Source: JBKPNX01 sp046732855 (GTDB lineage Bacteria > Pseudomonadota > Alphaproteobacteria > Geminicoccales > Geminicoccaceae). From it: a DNA stretch of 11,374 bases. Below the pieces are notes generated by a model that did no database searches, was not told the DNA's origin, and saw only the letters and a list, made by a program, of their open reading frames with translations. The stretch lies in the NCBI GenBank assembly GCA_046732855.1, contig JBKPNX010000147.1, positions 1-11,374 on the forward strand, read 5' to 3'. This document shows, one piece after another, positions 1 through 7,170 of this stretch. The number at the start of each line of letters is the position of its first letter. The stretch's first letter is position 1. The translations under genes and the position numbers were made by a program.

Positions 1-105
1 GTCGACGTGGCGCTCCTGGACGACCCCGCCTGCATCGACCTCATGGCGCGTTTCATCCGCGAGCGGCCCGACCTCTGGCACGAGGACATCGCAGAGGAAG
101 ACTGA
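1..105 (+). CDS. C-terminal end of a cytosine/nucleoside deaminase-like protein (partial)
   Basis: The first 34 codons in frame 1 run open to a TGA at 103-105; the start lies outside the window. The visible tail has a Cys followed by a helix, then R-F-I-x-E-R-P-x-L-W-x-E-D-I near the end. From memory this closely resembles the C-terminus of yeast-type cytosine deaminase (Fcy1, ending in FIDERPQDWFEDIGE) and bacterial nucleoside deaminases. Those enzymes are cytoplasmic, zinc-dependent and hydrolytically remove an exocyclic amino group from a base. The zinc-binding motifs (HAE and PCxxC) would lie upstream and cannot be checked, so activity is inferred. It is followed 119 bp later by a BMP-type nucleoside importer, which supports a base or nucleoside salvage role. 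A guanine-type or other CDA-fold deaminase is also possible. Confidence 0.6.
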   Translation, partial: VDVALLDDPACIDLMARFIRERPDLWHEDIAEED

Positions 106-107
106 GG

Positions 108-128
108 GCCAGTCCCCCGCCCACTGGC
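108..128 (+). terminator. Weak hairpin just after the deaminase stop codon
   Basis: GCCAGT (108-113) and ACTGGC (123-128) form a perfect 6-bp stem with a 9-nt C-rich loop, starting two bases after the stop codon. There is no T-run behind it, so it is not a canonical intrinsic terminator. It could be a partial terminator, an mRNA 3' stabiliser or chance in GC-rich DNA. Confidence 0.2.
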
Positions 129-146
129 GGAGCTCGACCGGCCCCG

Positions 147-152
147 TATACT
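147..152 (+). promoter_or_regulatory. Possible -10 element upstream of the BMP importer
   Basis: TATACT at 147-152 matches five of six bases of the sigma-70 -10 consensus and stands out in GC-rich flanks, 73 bp before the chosen start of the binding protein gene. No good -35 is seen at 16-18 bp upstream (the sequence there is CTGGCG-like), so an activator or a different sigma factor would be needed. Read-through from the deaminase gene is the alternative. Confidence 0.25.
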
Positions 153-224
153 GCCTGAGAATCGCACCGCGCCATGGCAGGGCATGCGCGGATAGGTCAA
201 TGGCATTCTGGGGAGGAAAACGGA

Positions 225-1232
225 ATGACGGTCGGCAGCGGCAGGACATGGCGGGCGCGCGTTGTGGCGACGGCGCTGTTCGCGAGCGCCCTTGCGCTCG
301 GCAGCGGCGAGGCAGCCGCGCAGGACCAGCTCAAGGTCGCGGCGGTGTTCGAGACCCCGATCGAGGAACCCTGGGTCAACCAGATCCACGTGGCGCTGCT
401 GCGGGCGAAGCAGGATCTCGGGATCGAGTACACTTGGTCAGAAAGCGTGTCGGCGAGCGACTTCGCCCGGGTCGTGCGCGAGTATGCCGAGCAGGGTCAC
501 CGCCTGATCATGGGCGATGCCTTCGGCACCGAGCGGATCACCCGCCGCGTCGCCCGCAACTACCCCGAGGTCGCCTTCGCGTTCGGCTCGGGCATCGGGC
601 CGGCGGAGCCCAACTTCGCCGTATTCGACAACTGGATCCACGAGCCGGCCTATCTCGCGGGCATGATTGCGGGCAAGCTGACCAAGTCCAATACCATCGG
701 TACGGTCGCGGCGATGCCGATCCCCGAGGTCAATCGCCTGTCCAACGCGTTCTGCGCCGGCGCCAAGGAGGTCAATGGGGCGGTCAAGTGCAAGTTCTCG
801 TTCATCGGCTCGTTCTTCGACCCGCCCAAGGCCAAGGAAGCGGCGATCGCCCAGATCGAGGCGGGCGTCGACGTGATCTATGCCGAGCGCTTTGGCGTGA
901 TCGAGGCAGCCGCGGAGCGCGGCATCCCGGCCATCGGCAACATGTCCGACCAGTCGGAGCTGGCGCCTGATACCGTGGTCACGAGCGTGGTCTGGGACAT
1001 GTGGCCGACCGTGAAGCAGGTCGTCAGCCTGGTTCAGGCCGACGTGTTCACGTCCCAGGATTTCGGCCAGTTCTCCTTCATGGGCAAAGGCGGCTCGTAC
1101 CTCGCGCCCTACCATGCGTGGGAGGACAAGCTGCCGGACGAGGTCAACACCATGGTCGCCGAGCGCACCAAGGAGATCATGGACGGCACCTTCCGCGTGC
1201 CGGTTGACGAGGGCACGCCCCAGTCCGAATAG
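225..1232 (+). CDS. BMP-family ABC transporter substrate-binding protein (PnrA/NupN-like)
   Basis: This 335-residue protein is the periplasmic ligand receptor of the importer encoded just downstream. The ATG at 225 is chosen over an in-frame ATG at 174 because GGGAGG (211-216) sits at good spacing before it. The resulting N-terminus is also a normal Sec signal peptide: Arg-rich residues 7-12, a hydrophobic core at 13-27, and a likely cut after Ala32 (AAA|QD). No lipobox Cys is present, so the product should be soluble in the periplasm. The mature part has the type-I binding-protein alpha/beta fold of the BMP (Bmp/PnrA) family, with K-V-A-A-V-F opening strand 1 and a GTVAAMPIPEV segment near the hinge. 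Cys177 and Cys189 could form a disulfide. Characterised family members bind purine or other nucleosides. The actual ligand here is inferred from family and from the neighbouring deaminase. Confidence 0.9.
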   Translation: MTVGSGRTWRARVVATALFASALALGSGEAAAQDQLKVAAVFETPIEEPWVNQIHVALLRAKQDLGIEYTWSESVSASDFARVVREYAEQGHRLIMGDAFGTERITRRVARNYPEVAFAFGSGIGPAEPNFAVFDNWIHEPAYLAGMIAGKLTKSNTIGTVAAMPIPEVNRLSNAFCAGAKEVNGAVKCKFSFIGSFFDPPKAKEAAIAQIEAGVDVIYAERFGVIEAAAERGIPAIGNMSDQSELAPDTVVTSVVWDMWPTVKQVVSLVQADVFTSQDFGQFSFMGKGGSYLAPYHAWEDKLPDEVNTMVAERTKEIMDGTFRVPVDEGTPQSE

Positions 1233-1312
1233 CTTGGTTCCGAGACACCAGACGCCCTGGCACGCACACGCTCCGATATCGACGCCCGGCGGCCCGCTTC
1301 CGCTTCGACGCC

Positions 1313-2830
1313 ATGACGGCACCGCTGCTCAAGTTGCAAGGCATCGACAAGCGTTTCGGTCCGGTGCACGCCAATCGCTCGGTCGACCTCGTCGTCCACC
1401 GTTGCGAGGTGCTGGGGCTGCTCGGCGAGAACGGCGCCGGCAAGACCACGCTGATGAACATCCTGTTCGGCATCTACCGTGCGGATGCCGGCCAGATCCG
1501 GATCGACGGCCGTGCGCTGACGATCCGCAGCCCGGCCGACGCGCTGGCCGCGGGCATCGGCATGGTGCACCAGCATTTCCATCTCGTGGACCGGCACAGC
1601 GTGCTCGAGAACCTGATGGTCGGCGAGCCGGGCCGCCGGGGACTGATCGACCGGGCTGGGACACGCGCGCGCCTCGCCGAGATCGCCGCGCGCTATGGGC
1701 TTATGCTCGACCCCGAGCGGACGGTCGGCTCGCTCAGCGTCGGGGAGCGGCAGCGGCTGGAAATCGTCAAGGCGCTCTATCGCGGCGCCCGCGTGCTGAT
1801 CCTCGATGAGCCGACGTCGGTGCTTACGCCGCAGGAGACGGACGGACTGTTCGCCGCGCTTCGGACCATGGCGGCGCAGGGCGTCGGCGTCATCTTCATC
1901 AGCCACAAGCTGAACGAGGTCCGCGCCATTGCCGACCGCCTGACGGTCATGCGTCAGGGCGCGGTAGTCGCGGAACTGGCCAACGACGCTACCGTGACCG
2001 CCCGCGGATTGGCAGAATTGATGTGCGGCCATGCGCTGGCGGCGCCGGCTCGGGCGGCGGCGAGGCCCGGACCAATCCTCCTGTCCCTGCACGCGGTGAC
2101 GACCGTGCGGGGGCCGGAGCACCCGGTCGCGCTGGACGGCGTCTCGCTCAGCGTCCGCGGGGGCGAGATCCTCGGCATTGTCGGCGTATCCGGCAACGGC
2201 CAACGGGAACTCGCGGAAGTGATCGGCGGCACGCTCAAAGCCGCGAGCGGGCGGATCGAGATGGCGGGACGGACCGTGACCGGCGCGAACGCCCGCACGA
2301 TGCGAGATCTCGGCGTCGCCCACGTGCCCGAGGATCGCCTCGGCGCCGGGCTGCTCGGCACGCTGCCGCTCGCCGACAGCATGATCCTGGCGCGGGTCGG
2401 CGAAGCGCCGTTCAGCCGGCTCGGTTTCCTGAACCAGGGCGCCGCCAGGCGCTTCGTCGCCGCCCAGATCGAGAAGTTCGGGATCCGCGCCCCCGGGCCC
2501 GACGCGCGCACCGGCACCCTCTCCGGCGGCAACCTGCAAAAGGCGCTGCTCGCCCGCGAGCTGGCGTTCGAGCCGCTGGTGCTGGTCGCCGCCCAGCCGA
2601 CCCGCGGCCTGGACGTGGCGGCGAGAGAGTTCGTTCATAACCAGCTTCTCGGGCTGCGGGCGCGCGGCCGCGCGGTCATCCTGATCAGCGAGGATCTCGA
2701 GGAGCAGTTCGAGATCGCGGATCGCATCGCGGTGATGTTCGAGGGCCGCATTCTGGAGACGGTGCCCGTGGCGGAAGCCGAAGTCGCCCGGATCGGACTG
2801 TTGATGGCCGGGGCGGAGGGAAGGGCGTGA
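1313..2830 (+). CDS. Double-domain ABC transporter ATP-binding protein of the BMP importer (NupO-like)
   Basis: This 505-residue cytoplasmic ATPase powers the importer and has two fused nucleotide-binding domains. NBD1 is complete: Walker A GENGAGKT (38-45), Q-loop at about Gln87, signature LSVGE (141-145), Walker B VLILDEP (161-167) and switch His198. NBD2 is degenerate in the usual way for this family: the P-loop is GVSGNGQRE (291-299) without the Lys, the signature LSGGN (403-407) is kept, and Walker B reads VLVAAQPT (423-430) with no Asp-Glu pair. One competent and one degenerate site are therefore expected. The ATG at 1313 gives a typical N-terminus, although no good Shine-Dalgarno sequence precedes it. 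An 80-bp gap separates it from the binding protein gene. It overlaps the next gene by 4 bp (GTGA), indicating translational coupling. RbsA and MglA share this architecture, but the BMP neighbour and two permeases favour the nucleoside class. Confidence 0.93.
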   Translation: MTAPLLKLQGIDKRFGPVHANRSVDLVVHRCEVLGLLGENGAGKTTLMNILFGIYRADAGQIRIDGRALTIRSPADALAAGIGMVHQHFHLVDRHSVLENLMVGEPGRRGLIDRAGTRARLAEIAARYGLMLDPERTVGSLSVGERQRLEIVKALYRGARVLILDEPTSVLTPQETDGLFAALRTMAAQGVGVIFISHKLNEVRAIADRLTVMRQGAVVAELANDATVTARGLAELMCGHALAAPARAAARPGPILLSLHAVTTVRGPEHPVALDGVSLSVRGGEILGIVGVSGNGQRELAEVIGGTLKAASGRIEMAGRTVTGANARTMRDLGVAHVPEDRLGAGLLGTLPLADSMILARVGEAPFSRLGFLNQGAARRFVAAQIEKFGIRAPGPDARTGTLSGGNLQKALLARELAFEPLVLVAAQPTRGLDVAAREFVHNQLLGLRARGRAVILISEDLEEQFEIADRIAVMFEGRILETVPVAEAEVARIGLLMAGAEGRA

Positions 2831-3894
2831 TCCAGCTCCGGCTGGAGCCGCGGGTCGACACCCCCGCGTGGCTCGCCATCGCCCTGCCGCTACTCGCGAT
2901 CGCCGCGACATTGGCGCTGTGCAGCGTGCTCATCGTGCTCGCGGGCGCCAACGTGCTCGACGCCTATCGCGCCTTGTTCGCGGGCGCGCTCGGCAGCCGC
3001 TTCAACCTCGTCGAGACCGTGGTCAAGGCGGCGCCGCTGGTCCTTACCGGGCTCGCGGTCGCAGTCGCCTTTCGCGCCAGGTTCTGGAACATCGGCGGCG
3101 AAGGACAGCTGCTCGCCGGCGCGATGGCCGCAGCGTTCGTCGGCGCCCGCGAGGGCTTGCCCGGCTGGTCGCTGGTCCCGGCGATGATCCTCGCCGGCGC
3201 CCTCGCCGGGGCGATCACCGCCGCGCTGCCGGCGGCGCTCCGCGTGCATCTCAAGGTGGACGACGTGGTCGCCACGCTGATGCTCAACTTCGTCATCTTC
3301 TATGGGATGACGGCGCTCGTCGATGGGCCGTGGAAGGACCCGCTCAGCGGCTACCCGGATTCGCCTGACATTCGCATGGAAGCCGAGTTTCCCGTGTTGT
3401 GGCAGGCCACTCGGCTGCACCTCGGCGTGCTGCTCGCCGGCCTCGCGGCGATCGTGATCTGGTTCCTGATCACGCGCACCACGCTCGGCTTTCGGATCCG
3501 CGCCGTCGGCGCCAATGCGCGCGCCGCCGCGCATGCCGGGATAGCGGTCGGCCGGGTACTGCTGCTGGCTGGCGCCATCTCCGGCGCGCTCGCGGGGCTC
3601 GCCGGCGTCGGCGAGGTCGCTGGCCTCCATTACCAGGTGATGGCCAGCATCTCGCCCGGCTACGGCTATGCCGGCATCGTGGTGGCGATGCTCGCCGCGC
3701 TCAATCCGCTCGGCGTGGTGCCTTCGGCGCTGTTCTTCGCCGCCGTCGCGACCGGGGCCGAGAGCATGTCACGGCAGACCGGGGTGCCGGTGTTCCTCGG
3801 CGACGTGATCCAGGGCACGTCGCTGATCTGCATGCTGACGGCGCTCCTGTTCACCGGCTACCGCCTGCGCGTGCGCCGGCCCGATGCGGTTTGA
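2827..3894 (+). CDS. ABC transporter permease, first subunit of the BMP importer (NupP-like)
   Basis: This 355-residue inner-membrane protein of the BPD_transp_2 (ribose/branched-chain type) permease family should form half of the heterodimeric channel. The GTG start at 2827 overlaps the ATPase stop codon and follows a GGAGGGAAGG stretch (2815-2824). A first hydrophobic segment spans about residues 15-40. The conserved cytoplasmic/membrane junction FWNIGGEGQ is at 86-94, typical of the longer permease of NupPQ pairs. Several further strongly hydrophobic stretches follow, including an Ala/Gly/Leu-rich region near residues 240-260. A motif of the type I-S-P-G-Y-G-Y-A-G-I-V-V-A lies near 275-290 and is characteristic of the family. 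Length is normal and no damage is visible. It acts with the permease that begins about 12 bp downstream in the same frame. Confidence 0.92.
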   Translation: MIQLRLEPRVDTPAWLAIALPLLAIAATLALCSVLIVLAGANVLDAYRALFAGALGSRFNLVETVVKAAPLVLTGLAVAVAFRARFWNIGGEGQLLAGAMAAAFVGAREGLPGWSLVPAMILAGALAGAITAALPAALRVHLKVDDVVATLMLNFVIFYGMTALVDGPWKDPLSGYPDSPDIRMEAEFPVLWQATRLHLGVLLAGLAAIVIWFLITRTTLGFRIRAVGANARAAAHAGIAVGRVLLLAGAISGALAGLAGVGEVAGLHYQVMASISPGYGYAGIVVAMLAALNPLGVVPSALFFAAVATGAESMSRQTGVPVFLGDVIQGTSLICMLTALLFTGYRLRVRRPDAV

Positions 3895-3896
3895 GC

Positions 3897-3909
3897 GGAG
3901 GCCCGGATC
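3897..3909 (+). promoter_or_regulatory. Ribosome binding site placing the next start at an AUC codon
   Basis: GGAGG at 3897-3901 is a strong Shine-Dalgarno sequence, three bases after the previous stop codon. Five bases later, in the frame of the second permease, is ATC (3907-3909). No ATG, GTG or TTG is available near this site; the next candidates are CTG at 3931 and GTG at 3955, the latter 53 bases from the GGAGG. The placement suggests initiation at AUC. Confidence 0.5.
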
Positions 3910-4851
3910 AGCGAAATCCTCGATCAGGTCCTGCAGGTCGGCTTCTTCGCTGCCGTGATCCGGGTGGCGACCCCGCTGCTGCTCGCGACCCTTGGCGAGA
4001 TGTTCACCGAACGCGCCGGCGTGCTTAATCTCGGGATCGAGGGCATCATGCTGCTCGGCGCCATGGTCGGCTTCACCACGGCCTATTTCAGCGGCGAGCT
4101 CTGGCTCGGAATCGCCGCCGCGGCGGCCGTCGGCGTGGTGTTCGGCCTGCTGATGGCGGCGCTCACCGTGAGCCTTGGCCTGAGCCAGCACGTCTCTGGG
4201 CTCGGCGTGACCATGCTCTGCACGGGCCTCAGCTTCTATTTCTACCGGCTGATCTTCGGCCAGCCGTCGCAGCCGCCGCATCTAGAGCCGTTCGCGCCGC
4301 TGGCGCTGCCGGGCCTCGCCGACCTGCCATGGCTCGGGCCGGTGCTGTTCGACCAGTTCGCCCTCGTCTATCTCGCCTTCCTGCTCGTGCCGCTCGCCGC
4401 GTTCGTGCTCTACGAGACGCCCTGGGGGCTCAGCCTCAGGACCGTCGGCGAGAACCCGCACGCGGCGGTCTCGGCCGGGGTCGACGTCGTCCGGACGCGC
4501 TATCAGGCGCTGATGATCTCCGGGGCGCTGATGGGCATCGCAGGCGCCTATCTTTCGCTCGCCCAGTTCAATGCCTTCACGTTCGGCGTCATCTCGGGCC
4601 GCGGCTGGGTCTGCATCGCGCTGGTGGTGCTCGGGCAATGGGACCCCTGGCGGGTGGCCGGGGCCGCGCTCTTGTTCGGGGCGCTCGATGCGCTCGGCCT
4701 GCGCCTGCAGTCGAGCGGTGGGATCGACCTGCCCTACCAAGTGTTCCTGATGCTGCCTTTCGCGGCGACCATCGTCGCCATGGCGGCCCTCGCGCGCAAG
4801 GCGCGCGCCCCGGCCGCGCTGCTCACACCCTTCCGCCGCGAGGAACGCTGA
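3907..4851 (+). CDS. ABC transporter permease, second subunit of the BMP importer (NupQ-like)
   Basis: This is the shorter partner permease, 314 residues if started at 3907. The conserved family hallmark E-R-A-G-V-L-N-L-G-I-E-G-I-M occurs near residues 35-48. Several hydrophobic segments follow, and a Gly-rich region near the C-terminus (S-G-R-G-W-V-C-I-A-L-V-V-L-G) is typical of the family. The start is unusual. The frame is open from the upstream stop codon at 3892, and residues encoded between 3907 and 3954 (SEILDQVLQVGFFAA) look like the normal N-terminus of homologues, as far as I recall. The only codon well placed after the GGAGG is AUC at 3907. The first conventional start is GTG at 3955, which would give 298 residues and cut into the first helix region. 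The gene is otherwise intact and ends the first transporter cluster. Confidence 0.9.
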   Translation: MSEILDQVLQVGFFAAVIRVATPLLLATLGEMFTERAGVLNLGIEGIMLLGAMVGFTTAYFSGELWLGIAAAAAVGVVFGLLMAALTVSLGLSQHVSGLGVTMLCTGLSFYFYRLIFGQPSQPPHLEPFAPLALPGLADLPWLGPVLFDQFALVYLAFLLVPLAAFVLYETPWGLSLRTVGENPHAAVSAGVDVVRTRYQALMISGALMGIAGAYLSLAQFNAFTFGVISGRGWVCIALVVLGQWDPWRVAGAALLFGALDALGLRLQSSGGIDLPYQVFLMLPFAATIVAMAALARKARAPAALLTPFRREER

Positions 4852-4939
4852 CGACGCGCTTGACCGGGCGCCGCAGATCGCGTGATTCAATCGGACAAAG
4901 CGCGCAGAAGCGCACGCCGCGCTCACAGGAGGGACCGCG

Positions 4940-5926
4940 ATGGCGAAGAGAACCGGCTGGCCGAAGTTGATTCAGGCTGCGAGTGCCTTGGGTGCAGCCG
5001 TGCTCGCCCTGCCCGCCTGGGGCACTGCCGTGAAGGCGCAGGACGGTGACATCTCGATCTACTTCGTCGGCTGTGCTGCGCCGACCGGCTTTCATGGGTA
5101 CCTGGCGCGCGGCGCCGAAGAGGCCGGGCAGAACCTCGGCGTCAAGGTGACCTACATCTACCCGGACCAGCTGACGATTCCCAACCAGATCCAGAAGATC
5201 GAGGAAGCTATCGCCGCGCAGGCGAAGGGCATTGCCGTCTGCGCATTCGCCGAGGACGCCGCCTACGAGGAGGTCGCGGCCCGCGCCAAGGAGGCCGGGA
5301 TCGCGTTCGGCAGCGCCGCGGCGCCGCCCGCGGGCTCGCAGGTGCGCGACCCCAACGACATCTTCCTGTTCCGCACCGGATCCGACGAGCGGGCCGCGGG
5401 GGCGCTCACGGCGCAGCGGCTGATCAAGATGGGCGTTAGCGGGCGGGTCGTGGTCGGCGACCAGCAGCCGGGCGACGCCACCTGCCGCGACCGCGCGGAA
5501 TCCGAGATCGAGACCCTGAAAGCTGCCGGGATCGAGGCCGAGTTTCTGGAGCTGACCATGGACCCGGGCCAGCAGTCGGAGGCGATCTTCAATTACCTCC
5601 GCCTCAACCCTGACACCAAGGCGGCCACCTCGGTCTGCGACGTGATCGACGGGTTCCTCTCCGCCAAGGCGGACAGCGGGCGGGACGACCTGATCCTGAC
5701 CGGATATGACATCGTGGCGCAGTCGCTCGAGGCGATCCGGGACGGCCGGCAGGCCTTCACGATCGACCAGCAGCAGTTCTGGCGGGGCTACATGCCGGTC
5801 GTTCTGCTGACCCACTACCTGAAGTACGGCCTGATCCAGGCTAACTATTTCCTGACCGGCCCGACCGTGGTCGACGCCGCGAACGTGGAGCAGGTCGCCG
5901 CGCTGGTCGAAAAGGGCTACCGGTAG
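4940..5926 (+). CDS. Sugar-type ABC transporter substrate-binding protein (periplasmic binding protein 4 family)
   Basis: This 328-residue binding protein belongs to the RbsB-like (COG1879/Peripla_BP_4) group and should deliver its ligand to the permease and ATPase downstream. The ATG at 4940 follows AGGAGGG (4927-4933) at ideal spacing. A signal peptide is clear: Lys/Arg at 3-4 and Lys9, a hydrophobic core at about 13-27, and a probable cut after Ala33 (VKA|Q). The mature protein starts with an I-Y-F-V-G strand, then an A-P-T-G-F-H-G loop where RbsB-type proteins bind ligand. A G-Y-D-I-V segment with E-A-I-R-D-G and T-I-D-Q-Q follows in the C-terminal lobe, as in simple-sugar receptors. Four Cys remain in the mature chain, which is a lot for this family. 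The substrate is not identifiable; pentoses, polyols or nucleoside-derived sugars are all possible. It lies 88 bp after the first importer. Confidence 0.88.
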   Translation: MAKRTGWPKLIQAASALGAAVLALPAWGTAVKAQDGDISIYFVGCAAPTGFHGYLARGAEEAGQNLGVKVTYIYPDQLTIPNQIQKIEEAIAAQAKGIAVCAFAEDAAYEEVAARAKEAGIAFGSAAAPPAGSQVRDPNDIFLFRTGSDERAAGALTAQRLIKMGVSGRVVVGDQQPGDATCRDRAESEIETLKAAGIEAEFLELTMDPGQQSEAIFNYLRLNPDTKAATSVCDVIDGFLSAKADSGRDDLILTGYDIVAQSLEAIRDGRQAFTIDQQQFWRGYMPVVLLTHYLKYGLIQANYFLTGPTVVDAANVEQVAALVEKGYR

Positions 5927-5954
5927 GCCGTCGGTCTCGGGGCGGCCGGTCTGA

Positions 5955-5980
5955 CAGGAGGCGCGAGATGCGGCCTCCTG
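5955..5980 (+). promoter_or_regulatory. Hairpin between binding-protein and permease genes
   Basis: CAGGAGGC (5955-5962) and GCCTCCTG (5973-5980) form a perfect 8-bp stem with a 10-nt loop in the 77-bp gap after the binding protein gene. No T-run follows. In many importer operons a stem here protects or terminates the upstream message, so that binding protein is made in excess over membrane parts. That role is an inference. The upstream arm carries AGGAGG, but it is about 42 bases from the permease ATG, too far to be its ribosome site. Confidence 0.4.
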
Positions 5981-6003
5981 CCCAAGCCCTGGGCTGACCT
6001 GCG

Positions 6004-7170
6004 ATGGCGAAAGGAACCGGACCGAGCACCGCCGCCGCGCGGCCCGCCCGGAGCGTCGTCTGCGGCGAGGCGGGGCGCCGCTTCCTGCTGCGCCCCGAGG
6101 CGACCGCGCTCGCCGCGGTCATCGTTCTGTTCATAGTGTTCACGATCCTCAGCCCGGAGCTGTTCCCGACCAAGCTCACTTACATCAGCTTCATGAGCGT
6201 GGCCGCCGAGCTCGGCATCGTCAGCATCGGCGTCACTCTGCTGATGATCGGCGGTCACTTCGACCTGTCGGTCGGGGCCGTGTTGGGCCTTACCTCGTAC
6301 GTGGCCGTCGTGCTGATGCGCGACTATGGCATGCCGCCGATCGTGGCAGCCCCGGCGGCGGTTCTGGCCGGCGCGGTGCTGGGCGCGATCAACGGCGCGA
6401 TCGTGGTCCGGTTCAGGATCCACTCGTTCGTGGTGACCCTCGGCACGATGCTGATCTGGCGCGGCGTGCTGATCGCGCTGACCGGCGGCTTCCCGATGAC
6501 CGTGCCCGTCCCGCCGGAGTTCAAGGACATCATGGCCGGGCCGCTGCTCGCGGGCTTTCGGATGTCGATGCTCTGGTTCTTCGTCATCGGCGCGCTCGGG
6601 ACGTTTCTCCTGTTGCGGACCAGGTTCGGCAACTGGGTCCAGGCGCGCGGCCAGAACGAGCAGGCGGCGAGGAACCTCGGCGTGCCCGTCGATCGCGTCA
6701 CCCTCATCCTGTTCATGCTCGCCTCCAGCCTCGCCGCGGTCTCGGGAGTGATCCAGGTGGCCCGGTTCTCCTCGGTCGACGCGCTGCGTGGCGAGGGCAT
6801 CGAGCTCCAGGCGGTGGCCGTCACCGTGATCGGCGGCACGCTTCTGTCCGGCGGCTACGGTAGCGTGATCGGCACGATGCTCGGCGCCATCACCTTCGGC
6901 ATGATCCAGGTGGGCCTGGTCCTCGCCGGCGCGCCGGGGCACTTCTTCCGCACGCTCACCGGCCTGATCGTGGTCGCAGCGGTGATCCTGAACACGACGG
7001 TCGCGCGCCGACTGGCCAGCTCGAGGCCGCTCGGCGGCTTCCAGCGCAGCAGCGGGACGGCCGACGCGGCCATCGGCGCGCCCGAGGACGCGGACCACGG
7101 CGGCTACCCAGTCGAACTGCCGGGTCATGCGACTGCGGGTGACCCGATCTCCGGGGAGCCCACACGATGA
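6004..7170 (+). CDS. Sugar-type ABC transporter permease (RbsC/FrcC-like)
   Basis: This 388-residue inner-membrane permease of the BPD_transp_2 family would form a homodimeric channel, as only one permease gene is present. A roughly 30-residue Arg/Ala-rich cytoplasmic leader precedes the first membrane segment (about 37-52). The family motif G-G-H-F-D-L-S-V-G-A lies near residues 83-92. A V-I-G-G-T-L-L-S-G-G-Y-G-S-V-I-G-T motif near 277-293 is the conserved loop typical of RbsC relatives. The last 50 or so residues are hydrophilic, rich in Gly, Ala, Asp and Pro, and longer than usual; they look like an unstructured cytoplasmic tail. The ATG at 6004 has only a weak Shine-Dalgarno sequence, so expression may depend on the upstream hairpin region. 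It overlaps the ATPase gene by 4 bp (ATGA). Confidence 0.9.
   Translation: MAKGTGPSTAAARPARSVVCGEAGRRFLLRPEATALAAVIVLFIVFTILSPELFPTKLTYISFMSVAAELGIVSIGVTLLMIGGHFDLSVGAVLGLTSYVAVVLMRDYGMPPIVAAPAAVLAGAVLGAINGAIVVRFRIHSFVVTLGTMLIWRGVLIALTGGFPMTVPVPPEFKDIMAGPLLAGFRMSMLWFFVIGALGTFLLLRTRFGNWVQARGQNEQAARNLGVPVDRVTLILFMLASSLAAVSGVIQVARFSSVDALRGEGIELQAVAVTVIGGTLLSGGYGSVIGTMLGAITFGMIQVGLVLAGAPGHFFRTLTGLIVVAAVILNTTVARRLASSRPLGGFQRSSGTADAAIGAPEDADHGGYPVELPGHATAGDPISGEPTR

Noticed and set aside
146..172. Similarity between TGCCTGAGAATCGCACCGC near 152 and the sequence at 10602-10620
   Set aside because: 16 of 19 bases agree, but in an 11-kb GC-biased window a few such pairs are expected by chance, and no shared function links the sites.
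1109..2911. A 600-codon open frame on the minus strand opposite the BMP ATPase
   Set aside because: The product is low-complexity and rich in Arg, Ala, Gly, Asp and His, as expected from the reverse of GC-rich coding DNA. The + strand gene there has every ABC ATPase motif.
4860..4889. Possible promoter TTGACC ... TTCAAT before the second importer
   Set aside because: The spacing is 20 bp, and at 17 bp the -10 position reads TGATTC, a very poor match. It is not supported as a sigma-70 promoter.
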